A stretch of 64,000 nt of DNA from Neonectria sp. B-13. Lineage: Eukaryota; Ascomycota; Sordariomycetes; Hypocreales; Nectriaceae. Every line of letters begins with the position of its first letter. Position 1 is the stretch's first letter. The DNA is taken from the NCBI GenBank assembly GCA_002682825.1, contig NOKP01000019.1, positions 806,001-870,000 of the forward strand, written 5' to 3'. Below are positions 44,177 through 54,967 of the stretch, in pieces. Below the pieces are notes generated by a model, which was not told where the DNA came from, did not search any database, and saw nothing but the letters and a program-made list of their open reading frames with translations. Both the position numbers and the translations under genes were made by a program.

Positions 44177-47100
44177 ATGGTTCGGTTTCAGAATCGCTCT
44201 GCCTCTGGTGCAAAGTACTACGAATTGGGTGATCCTGACCAGGCGGGCTCTCAATATATATCGAGTTCCCGAAACCCTGCAGAGAGCCTTCATCATCCAG
44301 TGAACAGCACATCTGATACAATATCGGACACACGGCCCGAACAAGGCCCGAAGAGACCGCAGAATACCCTCTTATCGAAACTAGGAATCGTGGACCAAGC
44401 CCTAGATCCGTCTAGTCCATCTTTCGACTTTGAAAAATGGTCTCAAACATTCGTCAAATTGAGGAAAGAATTCGGCCTCCCAACGCCACCACGTTCAGGA
44501 TTTGTTTTCAAGAGGTTGACCGTCCACGGTAGCGGCCTGGCCGTTGACCAGCAAGACACAATATGGACCTGGCTAACCACGCCGTTTAATTTCCGGGGGT
44601 GGCGTCGGCCGAAACAGACCACAGCTATTCTACACGGCCTCGACGGAGTCGTGCAAAAAGGAGAGCTTCTGCTCGTGCTAGGACGTCCAGGCAGTGGCTG
44701 CTCAACTTTCCTCAAGACAATCACAGGCGAGACGCGTGATTTGGAGCTAGATGCAGAATCAGTTCTTCATTACACAGGTGCGTCAACGTAAAGAAACTGG
44801 AGCGTAGGCCGCTGATCAGGAAACCTAGGCATCCCCTATAGAATCATGGCGAAGGAATTCAAAGGGGAACTCATGTACAATCAGGAAGTGGACGAACACC
44901 TTCCATACCTGACAGTAGAACAGACGTTAGAGTTTGCCGCAGCCATGCGCACGCCTCGGATTCGACTCCCGCTCGTAACCCGAACCGATCGGATCAAGCA
45001 TGTTACGGAAGTCATGCTGAGGGTGTTTAGCCTGTCACACACTCGCAACACAATTGTGGGAAATGATTTTGTGCGAGGCATTTCCGGCGGCGAAAAGAAG
45101 AGAGTCTCAATTGCCGAGACGGCTCTCTCTGAGGCTTGCATATCGGCATGGGATAATTCTACCCGCGGCCTTGATGCTGAATCCGCCCTACACTTTGTTC
45201 GTCGGCTTCGCACACTTTCTGACTGTAAGATCAAGTATGCCTTTGCGTATTCACCGTGAACTGCATATTGACTTCACGCAGTAACCCAATCCGCAAACGC
45301 GGCGGCAATCTACCAATCTTCACAAGCCATAGTAGATCTGTTTGACAAGGTCTTGTTGCTGTACGAAGGGCGGGAAATCTTCTTCGGCCGTACTGAAGCA
45401 GCCTCAGAGCACTTTGAACGTATGGGCTGGCACCGCCATGCGAGGCAAACAACGGGAGACTTCCTGACTGCCGTCACCAACCCAGAGCAGAGAGAAGCAA
45501 AGGCAGGCTTCGAAAACCTCGTGCCAAGAACGCCTGAAGAATTCGAAAAGTATTGGCATGGGTCGCCAGACCATGCTTCTGTTCAGGCAGAGATTGATCA
45601 GTACGAAAAAGAATTCTCCTTGGAAGGGGAGACGACGCAGAGGGAATTCGTGTCGACTCGCAAAAAACTCAAGGCGAGGGGGATGCTCACCAGAGCTACA
45701 CAGACAGTCTCGTTTCCAATGCAGACGGCACTTTGTGCCAAAAGAGCGTACCAACAGCTTTTAAACGACAAGGCCTCGACATTCACGACACTGGTTGGAG
45801 AGATCATCATTGCGCTCATAGTGGGGTCAATCTTCTACGGCACCCCAGATACTTCTAACGCCTTGTTTTCCTACGGATCCGTTCTCTTCTTCGCAGTACT
45901 CCTCAACATCCTGATGGCCATCACAGATACCCACAATCTATACAAGGGGCGCTTGGTCGTCCGCAAGCAAGCATCCTATGCCTTCTATCGGCCGTCTGCA
46001 GACGCGCTTGGGAGCGTCCTCGTCGACGTTCCCGTCAAGCTCGCAGTTGCAACATGCTTCAACATCATCCTCTACTTCCTAGCTGGGCTTGCTATGACCG
46101 CATCTCAGTTCTTCATCTTCTTCCTCTTCGTCTTCGTCACTACCCTGGCCATGTCTATGGTTTTCCGCACGATCGCCGCAGCAACCACGACCCTCGCTCA
46201 GGCCATGGCACTTTCTGGCTTCCTCGTTCTTGCACTGATCACATACACGGGATTCGTTCTTCCCAGGCCTTACATGCCTCCCTGGTTCAAATGGATCTCG
46301 TATATTAACCCGCTCTCTTACGCCTTCGAGGCATTGCTTGTTAACCAAGCACATGGGGCCAACTATACCTGTGCGGGGTTGGTGCCCTCCTACCAGGGCT
46401 TAACAGGCGACACCTTTGTTTGCCCAGTCCCAGGATCGGTGGCCGGGGAGACTTACGTGAGCGGGGACGCGTGGTTTGAGACGAGCTACGACTATAGCTA
46501 CTCCCACCTTTGGCGCAACCTAGGTATCATTCTCGCGTTCTTTTTCTTCTTCCTATTCACGTATCTGCTAGTCACGGAACTCAATGTGAATTCCTCTACT
46601 GGCCCGGATGTCCTTGTTTTCTTGCCCGGCCGCGTCCCCAGTCACTTAGCAAAGAACGACCTGAAGCTCAAGGGGAGAGTCGACGCCGAGCCGCCTCTGA
46701 TGACTATCAGCGCACCAGTCGAGGTGGACACGAACGAAGCGACACTGCTACCCGTGTATCGAGAAACCTTTTCGTGGAGGAAGGTGAACCTAGACGTCAT
46801 GATTCAAGACCATCCGAGGCGGATCCTGGATAATGCGTGCGGCTGGGTGCGGCCGGGCACGATAACAGCCTTGATGGGCGTGTCAGGAGCAGGCAAAACG
46901 ACACTTTTGAACACGCTAGCCCAGAGATCACCGTCTGGCGTCACAAAAGGCGAGTTTTACGTGGACGGGAAGCCCCTCCTGGCGTCGTTCAAGAGCGACG
47001 TTGGTTATGTCCAGCAACAGGACATACACCTCGACACATCGACGGTACGTGAGGCATTACAGTTGTCGGCAATGCTGAGGCAGCCCCCCACCGTCCCAAA

Positions 47101-48743
47101 GAGCGAGAAGCTCGCCTTTGTGGAGGAGATGATCCATCTTCTTGGCATGGACGATTTTGCCGATGCCGTCGTCGGGGTGCCAGGCATAGGGCTCAACGTT
47201 GAGCAGCGCAAGCGACTTAGTATTGGCGTCGAGCTTGCTGCCAAGCCGGCTCTTCTCCTGTTTCTCGACGAACCCACGTCTGGGCTCGATAGCCAGTCAT
47301 CCGAGGCCATCCTGCTTCTACTCCGGAAGCTGGCAGCCGGCGGGTTGGGCATCCTTTGCACTATCCACCAGCCGAGCGCAATGCTGTTCCAGCAGTTTGA
47401 TCGGCTGCTGCTGATGGCGCGAGGCGGGAAGGTGGCGTACTTTGGGGATGTTGGAGGAAACTCGGAGACAGTCCTTGGATATTTCGGCGACCGTGGACCG
47501 AGGAGATGCGCAGATGTCGAGAATCCTGCCGAGTACCTGCTCAGTCTTATAGGAAGTACCGATGCCGAGACCCGTGACTGGCCTCGCCTCTGGGATACAT
47601 CCGCAGAGGCCAAGGAAGTGACGACTGAATTGGAAAGGATGATAAATCGTACCTCTGCACAAGGTCGAGAAAATTGCAGCAAAGCGACCAAAGCTGAGAA
47701 CAATGGCGTCTACTCGATGCCTTTGTTGTCACAACTACCGATTGTCTGTCGCCGTGTTTTCCAGCAACATTGGCGATCACCAAAGTACATCGTGAGCAAA
47801 TTTATGTTGGGAATTGCAGGCTCCTTATTTATTGGCTTCTCCTTCTTCCAGCCCGGTCAATCCATCCTGGGCATCCAGAACGCCATCTTCTCTATCCTTA
47901 TGGTTTGCGCAATATTCAGCAGTCTGGTTCAGCAGGTAAGGGATCAACAGATAATACTCGGCTACGAAAGGTGTAGTGGCTGACGAGGCGCTATAGATCA
48001 TGCCGAAATTCGTTACTCAACGAACACTCTACGAAGTTCGTGAGCGACACTCGAACACTTACTCTTGGGCAGTGTTGGTCTTCGCCAACATCCTCGTTGA
48101 GATACCATACCACGTGCTTCTAGGCGTGATTACCTTTGCAATCTTCAACTACACGATATTCGGGATACGATCGCCTGAAGACCAGGGACTTATTTTACTT
48201 TTCTTTGTCTACTTCTACGTCCTTGCAGGGACTTTCGCACAGATGGTGGTTTCACCCTTGCCTGACGCAACCATAGCCGGCCGGGTGACGACGATCCTGT
48301 TCTCGATGATGATCTTATTCGCTGGCGTATTCCAGACTCCATCAGCTCTGCCCAGTTTCTGGATTTTCATGTACCGCGTCTCGCCGATGACGTATCTCGT
48401 AGGCGGTATTGCTGTCACGGGGCTCTCGGGGACCCCCATCATTTGTTCACAGGCCGAGCTTGCGATCTTCCAACCCCGAACAGGTGAGACTTGTGGAGAA
48501 TATCTGAAGCCGTATCTTGAGGACGGTGCTCTCGGAACGTTGCTCAACCCCGATACCACCGCAAACTGCTCTTATTGTCCTCTACAATTTGCCGACCAGG
48601 TCTTGGCTCGATCGGGTATGCACTATAGCCAACGATGGATGGATTGGGGGGTCGGATTTTCTTATGTGACCTTTAACATCGCTGCTGTGTTTGGGTTATA
48701 TTACTTCTTCAGGTTGAGAGACGGGGCGTTTTTCAGGCGTTGA
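44177..48743 (+). CDS. Full-size PDR-type (ABCG) multidrug ABC transporter
   Basis: Four exons: 44177-44777, 44829-45224, 45282-47935 and 47997-48743. The GT-AG introns are 51, 57 and 61 bp, and the product is 1465 aa, the usual PDR length. The order is NBD1-TMD1-NBD2-TMD2. NBD1 has the degenerate Walker A GRPGSGCST (residues 169-177, Cys in place of Lys, normal for PDR pumps), ISGGEKKR near 285 and WDNSTRGLDAES. NBD2 has canonical GVSGAGKTT near 865, a divergent signature LNVEQRKRLSIG near 970 and FLDEPTSGLDSQS. The two membrane domains each show about six helices. Fungal pumps of this class export azoles, host defence compounds and metabolites across the plasma membrane. It faces a Zn2Cys6 gene and, beyond it, an MFS pump. 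An in-frame ATG 20 codons upstream exists; the one chosen follows an A-rich context. Confidence 0.95.
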
Positions 48744-49502
48744 TAGGATGATGATGTCTTACCACTCCTCATCTTAGTTTCGATACGCTATCAAATTTCA
48801 TTGACATTCTCCCTTTCACTTATGGGACAAAGATGGTACTGTCATATAAGAAACTTTTACTCTCCGGTTTCTCGTCATTAAAGGCCGCACAATAAGACAC
48901 TGGCGATATGTAGCCCGTTAAATTGGTTTTGTTCGTGGATGTGCGAGGCTCCCCATCCAACTCGCCGGGTTTCCTGAGACTGACCGAGTCACTTAAGCTG
49001 CTATTAGGTTAGCTTGTACAACTCTTTAGAGAGAAGACACCTATCACTCTTGTGACTATGCTAATAGTACCACATACACACAAACACATAATATTGCAAA
49101 GTTGGTTGAAACACTCTGTAATGTACATGGGAGGCGCGTTGTTATTCCTTCTCTTCTATGTTCACTCCGGGTATACAGGAGATTGTCAGTATGAGAGTGA
49201 TTTGGTCAGTGACAAATTATGTGCTACCTTCTAATTCCGGCTGAGATATTTTGATTCATGGCTTAAAGCCTTCTCGGTCATCGCCCAACTCTGTGTTGTT
49301 TGTCAACAGCAGATCCGCCATCGAGACGCCCGTTGCCGAAGAGGGCCAAGGAGCGCAGGGGCCTATTAATTCAACACCGAACGCTGTCGTTGCTGGAAAA
49401 TTCGCAATACACTCTGAAAAAGTCAGTTTCTGACGCACGTCGGGTGGGTATATGGGGATGAGAGGAGAAGGGAGAGGAACGAGCAACCCTCTCAAGTATC
49501 AT
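48744..49502. other. Convergent intergenic region
   Basis: It holds the 3' ends of the ABC transporter and the zinc-cluster regulator. A 60-codon frame at 49052-49234 with a hydrophobic middle is probably chance. Confidence 0.6.
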
Positions 49503-51762
49503 CTAGTTCAATCGGTTACCTTCGTAAGCGTCCCAAGTGAACTGGTCGAGCGATATGTTGGTGTCCTGAGGCGCGCCCATGGTAGAGGCAGCAAGCGGTG
49601 CGTCGCCTTCTTGTCCCTCCCGCAGCCCCAACATGAGGCTCAGATGCTCGACCGCCCGCCGGGCTTCCCGAGACACGGTGCTCGAGTGCAGCCAGAGGGA
49701 TGACGTATTACGCAGTAAATTGTGAATCTTAATGCCTGTGTCATGGTCCAGAGAAACATCGGGCCCGGACTTGGACAGTTGGACGTAGTAGCATAGGATG
49801 CTTACGCCCAGTAGGAAGACGGCCCGGGGCCGTGACGACATAAACATCCACCGCGCCCATCGCACGGGATATAACAGCCCATCAGCCTGCGTTTCCTCCA
49901 GAACTATCTGCTGGAACTCGAGGATCTTGATGGCAGCCTGGACACAGGCGCTTCGTGAGTGCTCGTAGTGCAGCTGGGCATAAGACGGCGCGAGGTACTT
50001 CCGGTGGAGCCAGATAACCAGCCTCTGTATGGCGAGCTGGAGCAACACGCGGTGCATGATGATCTGCGGCAACACCATAAAGGACTGGTTGAGAGGCTGC
50101 CACCGGAATATGGGCGGTAGCGAGGCCTCGGCCTCTTGCAGCTTCCGGCCCAGCTCCAGAATCTCCGTGTATGGGTGCTCCTGGGTGTCGTTGACGAGGT
50201 CGCTGACCATCCCCATCATCTTGTCTATCCTGCTCTTGGCCAAGCTGTAAAGCACAGGCGTGACCTCGGTCTCGGGACGTGAAGGGGGCAGCTCGATGGT
50301 GTCGTCGTCGAAGTCTGTGTCCAGCAGGTTCCGAGGCTCGGCTGTGTCATACTGCTGCAGCTTAAGTAGGCGTGGCAGCGCCATCTGGCTCGAGAGCCGC
50401 AGGTCCATCTGCACGATGACGGTCCATACGCGCCGCCGCATTTCGCCTGCGAAGGGGGAAATCTTGGGGAAGTTCTGGGGTTCCCGGTGGTATCCCTCAC
50501 TCAGGGCCAGCTGCACAATGATGCCTTGTACGAGCCATAGCCCAATGTCAGTATCCTCACTCAAGAAGGACTCACAGACGAGATAATTGATCATGGTTTC
50601 CAGCACGTAGTCCCCACCTCTAGTGTATTGACCTAAGATCAGACAGTGAAGAGTCTGCTCCCGAAACACGTGCGCCCGTTCTGGAGTTTCCGGATCTGCT
50701 GGGTCCTCGATCCACTGTTGGTACAATGTGGCGACGCACATTATGCTGAATAAGAGGCCGATCCATACGAACGGCATAGCAGCTGGCTCCTGCCAGAATC
50801 TCTCGTACTAGAGTAGTCCCAACTGTCAGCCGACAAAGAGATTTGGGGAACAAGGAGAAGCAGAGAGGGGAAGAAGGAAGATTAAGACGGCCGTGGCAAG
50901 GCATAGCTTCTGACACGCAGAAAGTGCCGTACCTCTCGGAGAAAATGACCACTATGAAGTATTTCTGGTACAACCCCTTGAGCATTAAAGTATCGTGCCA
51001 CCATGCGGTCCACAGCGGGCCGGGCCGGGATCGAGGCAAGAAGATCGGCTTTTGTGGTCTGGACGGGTTCATATAGAAGTCGAGGACCAGGGCTTTGGCG
51101 TAGTACATGGTCGCTGGTGGCCAGCATCCGGGCCTCTTCCTCCTCCTCGTAGTGGTCTCTAAGCTCCGAGATGCTGTCGAGCACGGCGGCCCAGTGGACG
51201 CTCCCGACGTAATTAGCACCGACACCATGTGAATGCGGACGCATGCTGCCGGGCTCCGAGGGCGCGGGAGACTCAGCACGATCCTTGACGTGCGACAAGG
51301 ACGCATGCGGCGACGCGCCCGGTGAGGCCTGGAAAGAATGCACCGAGGAGTCTCGGACGAAGCCATCCGGATTCACGGCTGGCGTCTGTGGCATCTGCTG
51401 TTGCTGCTGGACCAGAGAGCGCACGAGCTCCTCGAGCTGCTGGATGCGGTCACCGACACTGACATTGCTCTTGCGTGGCACGCCCGACTGGTAGGTGCAG
51501 GACAAGCCAATTCCCCTGCTCGTACAGGTCTTGCATGGCAACTGGCGGTCACATCGCACCCTGAGGGACTTCCGTCAGTCTCGTCACCGACGACAGGGGA
51601 CGACAGGTAAGTGACTTACTTACGGCTCCTGCAAAAGGTACATGACAGCAGCGGCTTTTCCCGCCGTCGATCTCTCAGCTGTAGCAGCGAGTCGGCAGCG
51701 GCAGCGTCGGGCTGCTGTGTGTCAGCGGGGCCTGGCTGACCGGATGCATCCAGATGATCCAT
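49503..51762 (-). CDS. Zn2Cys6 transcription factor of the efflux block
   Basis: Three exons: 51762-51620, 51560-50933 and 50807-49503. The introns are 59 and 125 bp and the product is 691 aa. The first junction was chosen because it restores the zinc cluster CTFCRSRKVRC then C-x5-C-x2-C-x8-C; a donor four bases further upstream breaks the frame. A coiled-coil linker (IQQLEELVRSLVQQQQQ) follows the cluster, as in dimeric regulators. The second junction restores FLREYERFWQEP and PFVWIGLLFSIMCVATLY, the start of the fungal-specific regulatory domain, which continues with GEMRRRVWTVIVQMDLRLSSQMALPRL. It is a nuclear DNA-binding regulator. Its promoter is shared with the MFS gene and its 3' end faces the ABC gene, which suggests it controls one or both. 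Confidence 0.92.
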
Positions 51763-52228
51763 GGATGGCGAGCTTCTTTTTAATATCTCGGACGACTTTC
51801 ATGCGATGAAGAAGAAGACTCTCCGGCAAGTGCGGGCGGAAATGGAGCAGGCGACGGAGCAATCGACGGAGCAATCAACGGAGCAAGTTGACGGGCGCCG
51901 GGGTAGTAGCCTTGTCAGACGATCAAGTGGGACAGATACGCGGAGGCGACTCAAAGATCGGGCGCCGTTGTGCTGTCGGCGCCGGAGCAGATCCGGCGCA
52001 GCCAACCTCCACTTCTGTGCCCCTTAAAACCAGTACACAGACTGCGTTCTGTTCATCGTTATATCGCAGCTTTTTGTTTATTAAGTAAGTCCTCCCCAAG
52101 CGAGAGATAATAAAAGACAAAGCTTGGGACTTACACTGCACCGCAAGCTTAACGCCTGCACCACACGCAACTGCAGCTATCTAACAGACCACACCGACCA
52201 CACCGTCTACCATCACAAAACGAGCACC
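51763..52228. promoter_or_regulatory. Divergent promoter, regulator and MFS pump
   Basis: This 466-bp spacer lies between two start codons pointing away from each other and must hold both promoters. It contains the 12-bp repeat array listed separately and a CA-rich leader just before the MFS ATG. A plus-strand frame at 51761-52027 reads through the repeat as TEQSTEQSTEQ but is arginine/serine-rich beyond that and is not believed. Confidence 0.65.
51844..51892. repeat. 12-bp tandem repeat with regularly spaced CGG triplets
   Basis: Four units lie at 51844-51855, 51856-51867, 51868-51879 and 51880-51892, with consensus GGAGCAATCGAC; the last unit is one base longer. Each unit boundary makes ACGGAGC, so CGG triplets recur every 12 bp in the same orientation. 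The array is about 85 bp from the regulator ATG and about 340 bp from the MFS ATG. Direct repeats of CGG are a known arrangement for Zn2Cys6 binding. Confidence 0.75.
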
Positions 52229-53923
52229 ATGGTCAACCTCCATCCTGCTGTCCAGGGCGATTTCGCCCGTGAAAAGGACTCGGCTGCCAACGAGAAAGAA
52301 GACTCAGCCGCAGGCGAAACGAACTCTGACGATAATGAGGGTGCGAATGTGAACAAGGATGTCGAGAAGGGTGTCCCAGCTGCTGGTGAGGCAGCTGCTA
52401 CTCTAGATCCGAATATCGTCGACTGGGACGGTCCTGACGACCCCGAAAACCCGCGCAACTGGTCCAGGGCGTACAAGTTGACCAACGTGGTCGTCATCAG
52501 CTTATCCGTGCTGTACACCAACCTCGCAACTACCATGTTCGCCCCTGGCGCCACCATCATGCAGCACGAATTCGGCTTCAAGAGCAGCACGGTCGAGATC
52601 ATGACCATAACCATGGCGTCGCTCGGCTTCGCCCTGGGCCAGCTGTTTGTCCCCCCGATGTCCGAGGTCTTTGGCCGCATCCCCATCTACCGCGCAAGTT
52701 CCGTCTTCTACCTCGGCTTCACCGCCGGCTGCTCGCGCAGCACCAACGTCGCCGAGTTTCTAGTCTTTCGCTTTTTAACCGGTGTTGCTGCTGCGTCATA
52801 TATGTCAACAGGTGGCGGTACCGTCGCCGACCTCTTGCCAAAGGAGGAGAGGGGTGTTGCCATGGCGATTTTCACCGCAGGGCCGCTCTTTGGCCCTGTA
52901 TGTTGCCCTTATAGCATCGCAGAGGATTTAACAGGCTAACGCCGATACTAGGTCCTTGGTCCTATCGTTGGAGGATTTGTTGTTGAGAACTTGGGATGGA
53001 GATGGTGCTTCTATCTCATCCTCATGCTTGTGAGCATTGTTCCGTCACCTTCCCCTCTTCGATTCCGCCGGTGTAATGAATCTGACGATAGATGATGTTG
53101 CAACCAGGCCGGAGCTGTCACCGTGGCTACCTTTCTCTTCATGCACGAGACGAGTTCCGTCAACATACTCAAGTCCAAGGCCGCTCGACTCCGTAAAGAG
53201 ACGGGCAACCCGAACGTGCACGCCGTCGATGACGAGCAGACCCCGGTCAAGCAGCTCGTGCTGCACGCCCTGTCCCGCCCCATGAAATTCCTCTTCACCT
53301 CGCCCGTCGTCGCCCTCATCGCACTCTACATAGCCTTCAACTTCGGCGTCACCATGCTCCTCTTCGCCACCTTCCCGACCGTCTACGAGAACACCTACCA
53401 CTGGAGTGTTAGTGTTTCTGGCCTGGCGTACGTCGGCGTCGGTATCGGCTGCGCCATCGGTGTCATTACCTTTGCCAAGCTCAGCGACCGCCTGCTGAAT
53501 GTCGAAGGCGGGAGTTATCGCCCAGAACGGCGCCTGATCATCATGATGTTCGTCTCTCCTCTGTTCCCCATCGGCCTGTTTATCTACGGCTGGACCACCG
53601 AGTACAAGGTGCACTGGGTCGTGCCAATTATCGGTACCGCCATCTGCGGGCCCGGAGCCGTCATCATCAACTCGTGTTCGCAGACATACATCATCGACAT
53701 CTTCGGGCCGCAGGCAGCGGCATCCGCCCTTGCCGCTATCACACTGCTGCGCAACCTCATGGGAGCGTTTCTGCCCCTTGCCGCTCCGGCACTCTACGCC
53801 AACCTGGGTCTGGGCTGGGGAAACAGCGTGTTGGCCTTTATCACGATTGGGTTTATACCTGTGCCGTTCTACTTTTATTGGTGTGCCGAATCGCTGCGGA
53901 AATCGTTCCCCGTCAAAATCTAA
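52229..53923 (+). CDS. MFS multidrug transporter, DHA1 type
   Basis: Three exons (52229-52897, 52952-53029, 53108-53923) with GT-AG introns of 54 and 78 bp give 520 aa. A hydrophilic acidic N-terminus ends in VDWDGPDDPENPRNW, the motif that precedes the first helix in fungal DHA1 drug:proton antiporters. Twelve hydrophobic segments follow. Motif A appears as PPMSEVFGRIPIY and motif C as GPLFGPVLGPIVGG, the latter recreated across the first intron; motif C is characteristic of antiporters. The role is proton-coupled export of small molecules at the plasma membrane. It is divergent from the Zn2Cys6 gene, the arrangement typical of a pump and its own regulator. Confidence 0.93.
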
Positions 53924-54967
53924 AGAGGAAAGAGATAGGGATTTTTCCCTGACGTTGTTCGACAATGTCGGAAGTGCATCCTCCTCGATTGTTGATGATG
54001 CATTTTAAAGGGAGTTTTCTTCTCGTCTGTTCCTTTCACCTTAGCGAGTGCAATGCATTTACATAGGCTTCCTGCTATATCTGCCCCCTTATTAGACTGT
54101 ACCATAGTAGAGCCAAACTCAAGTAGCCAAACACACGATCTTTTCGTAGCAAACAAATTCCAAACGGAATAAATGAGAATAAAGACGGTGATAAAATTGG
54201 AAGTCTCCATTCCATGCCAGGTTTTGATAGGACAACCCAAAAAGGAAAGCATAAAAGAAGAAAGGCAGACTCAAATCAAGACTCGAACGAGAAACTCCTG
54301 ACTAGAACACCACATATCTGTATCGTAATGGGATATGTATGTGCTTGTTGTGATGCCTATGCAGTGGTCTGATTTGCCCTGAGGATAGTGAGCTAGCACG
54401 AGCTGATGGCGATCCTACCCTGAACCAAGGCCAAGGTATGGTATGGTGGTACCGCACGACTTGGTGGCCAACAGTGGGAACAAGATCGGATGGAAACTGC
54501 TGGTACGACTGCGTGTATTGTGCAACTAGAAAAAAGGGCGGAACGGTGAGTCCCGAAGGGGATTGCTGTTGTCGCTGGATGCCTAGCATCTAAGGCGGAA
54601 GTATAATTGGTGGCGTCGTCCCACGTTTTGGGTTGATCCCCTTGACTGTGGTAAGGCACCTTTTAATCACCTAGGCAAGTACCCCGTGCACGTTTCTCAA
54701 TACCAGCAGGTACACAGAATGAATACATTGAGCGCCTGCTGTATTCTGTGAGAGCAGAGGTACCGGTACTGCTGTACTGTTGGATTGGCCTACATGTTTT
54801 CCTGTGGGGTACTTACCCAAAAAGTGCCTTGCCGCAGTCAGGGAAGGAGATAGGTCCAGATACAATGCAGCCTTAGGCAGAAACGCGGTCCCCAAGCCTC
54901 GTCTTACTTCCCTGGCCCGAGGACTTTCGCTCCTTGACAAGCAGATCGACTCGTATCCTCAGAGATC
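53924..54967. other. Intergenic, no gene recognised
   Basis: The 3' region of the MFS gene and the promoter of the ankyrin gene lie here. Frames of 78-110 codons on both strands show no domain. Confidence 0.6.

Noticed and set aside
47005..47703. 232-codon minus-strand frame
   Set aside because: Antisense to the second nucleotide-binding domain of the ABC transporter, with Ser/Arg-rich composition typical of a shadow frame.
51761..52027. Plus-strand frame reading TEQSTEQSTEQ
   Set aside because: It lies in the divergent promoter, the repeat explains its opening, and the rest is Arg/Ser-rich without a domain.
53045..53965. 306-codon minus-strand frame
   Set aside because: It is antisense to the third exon of the MFS transporter; the GC-rich third codon positions of that gene open the opposite frame.
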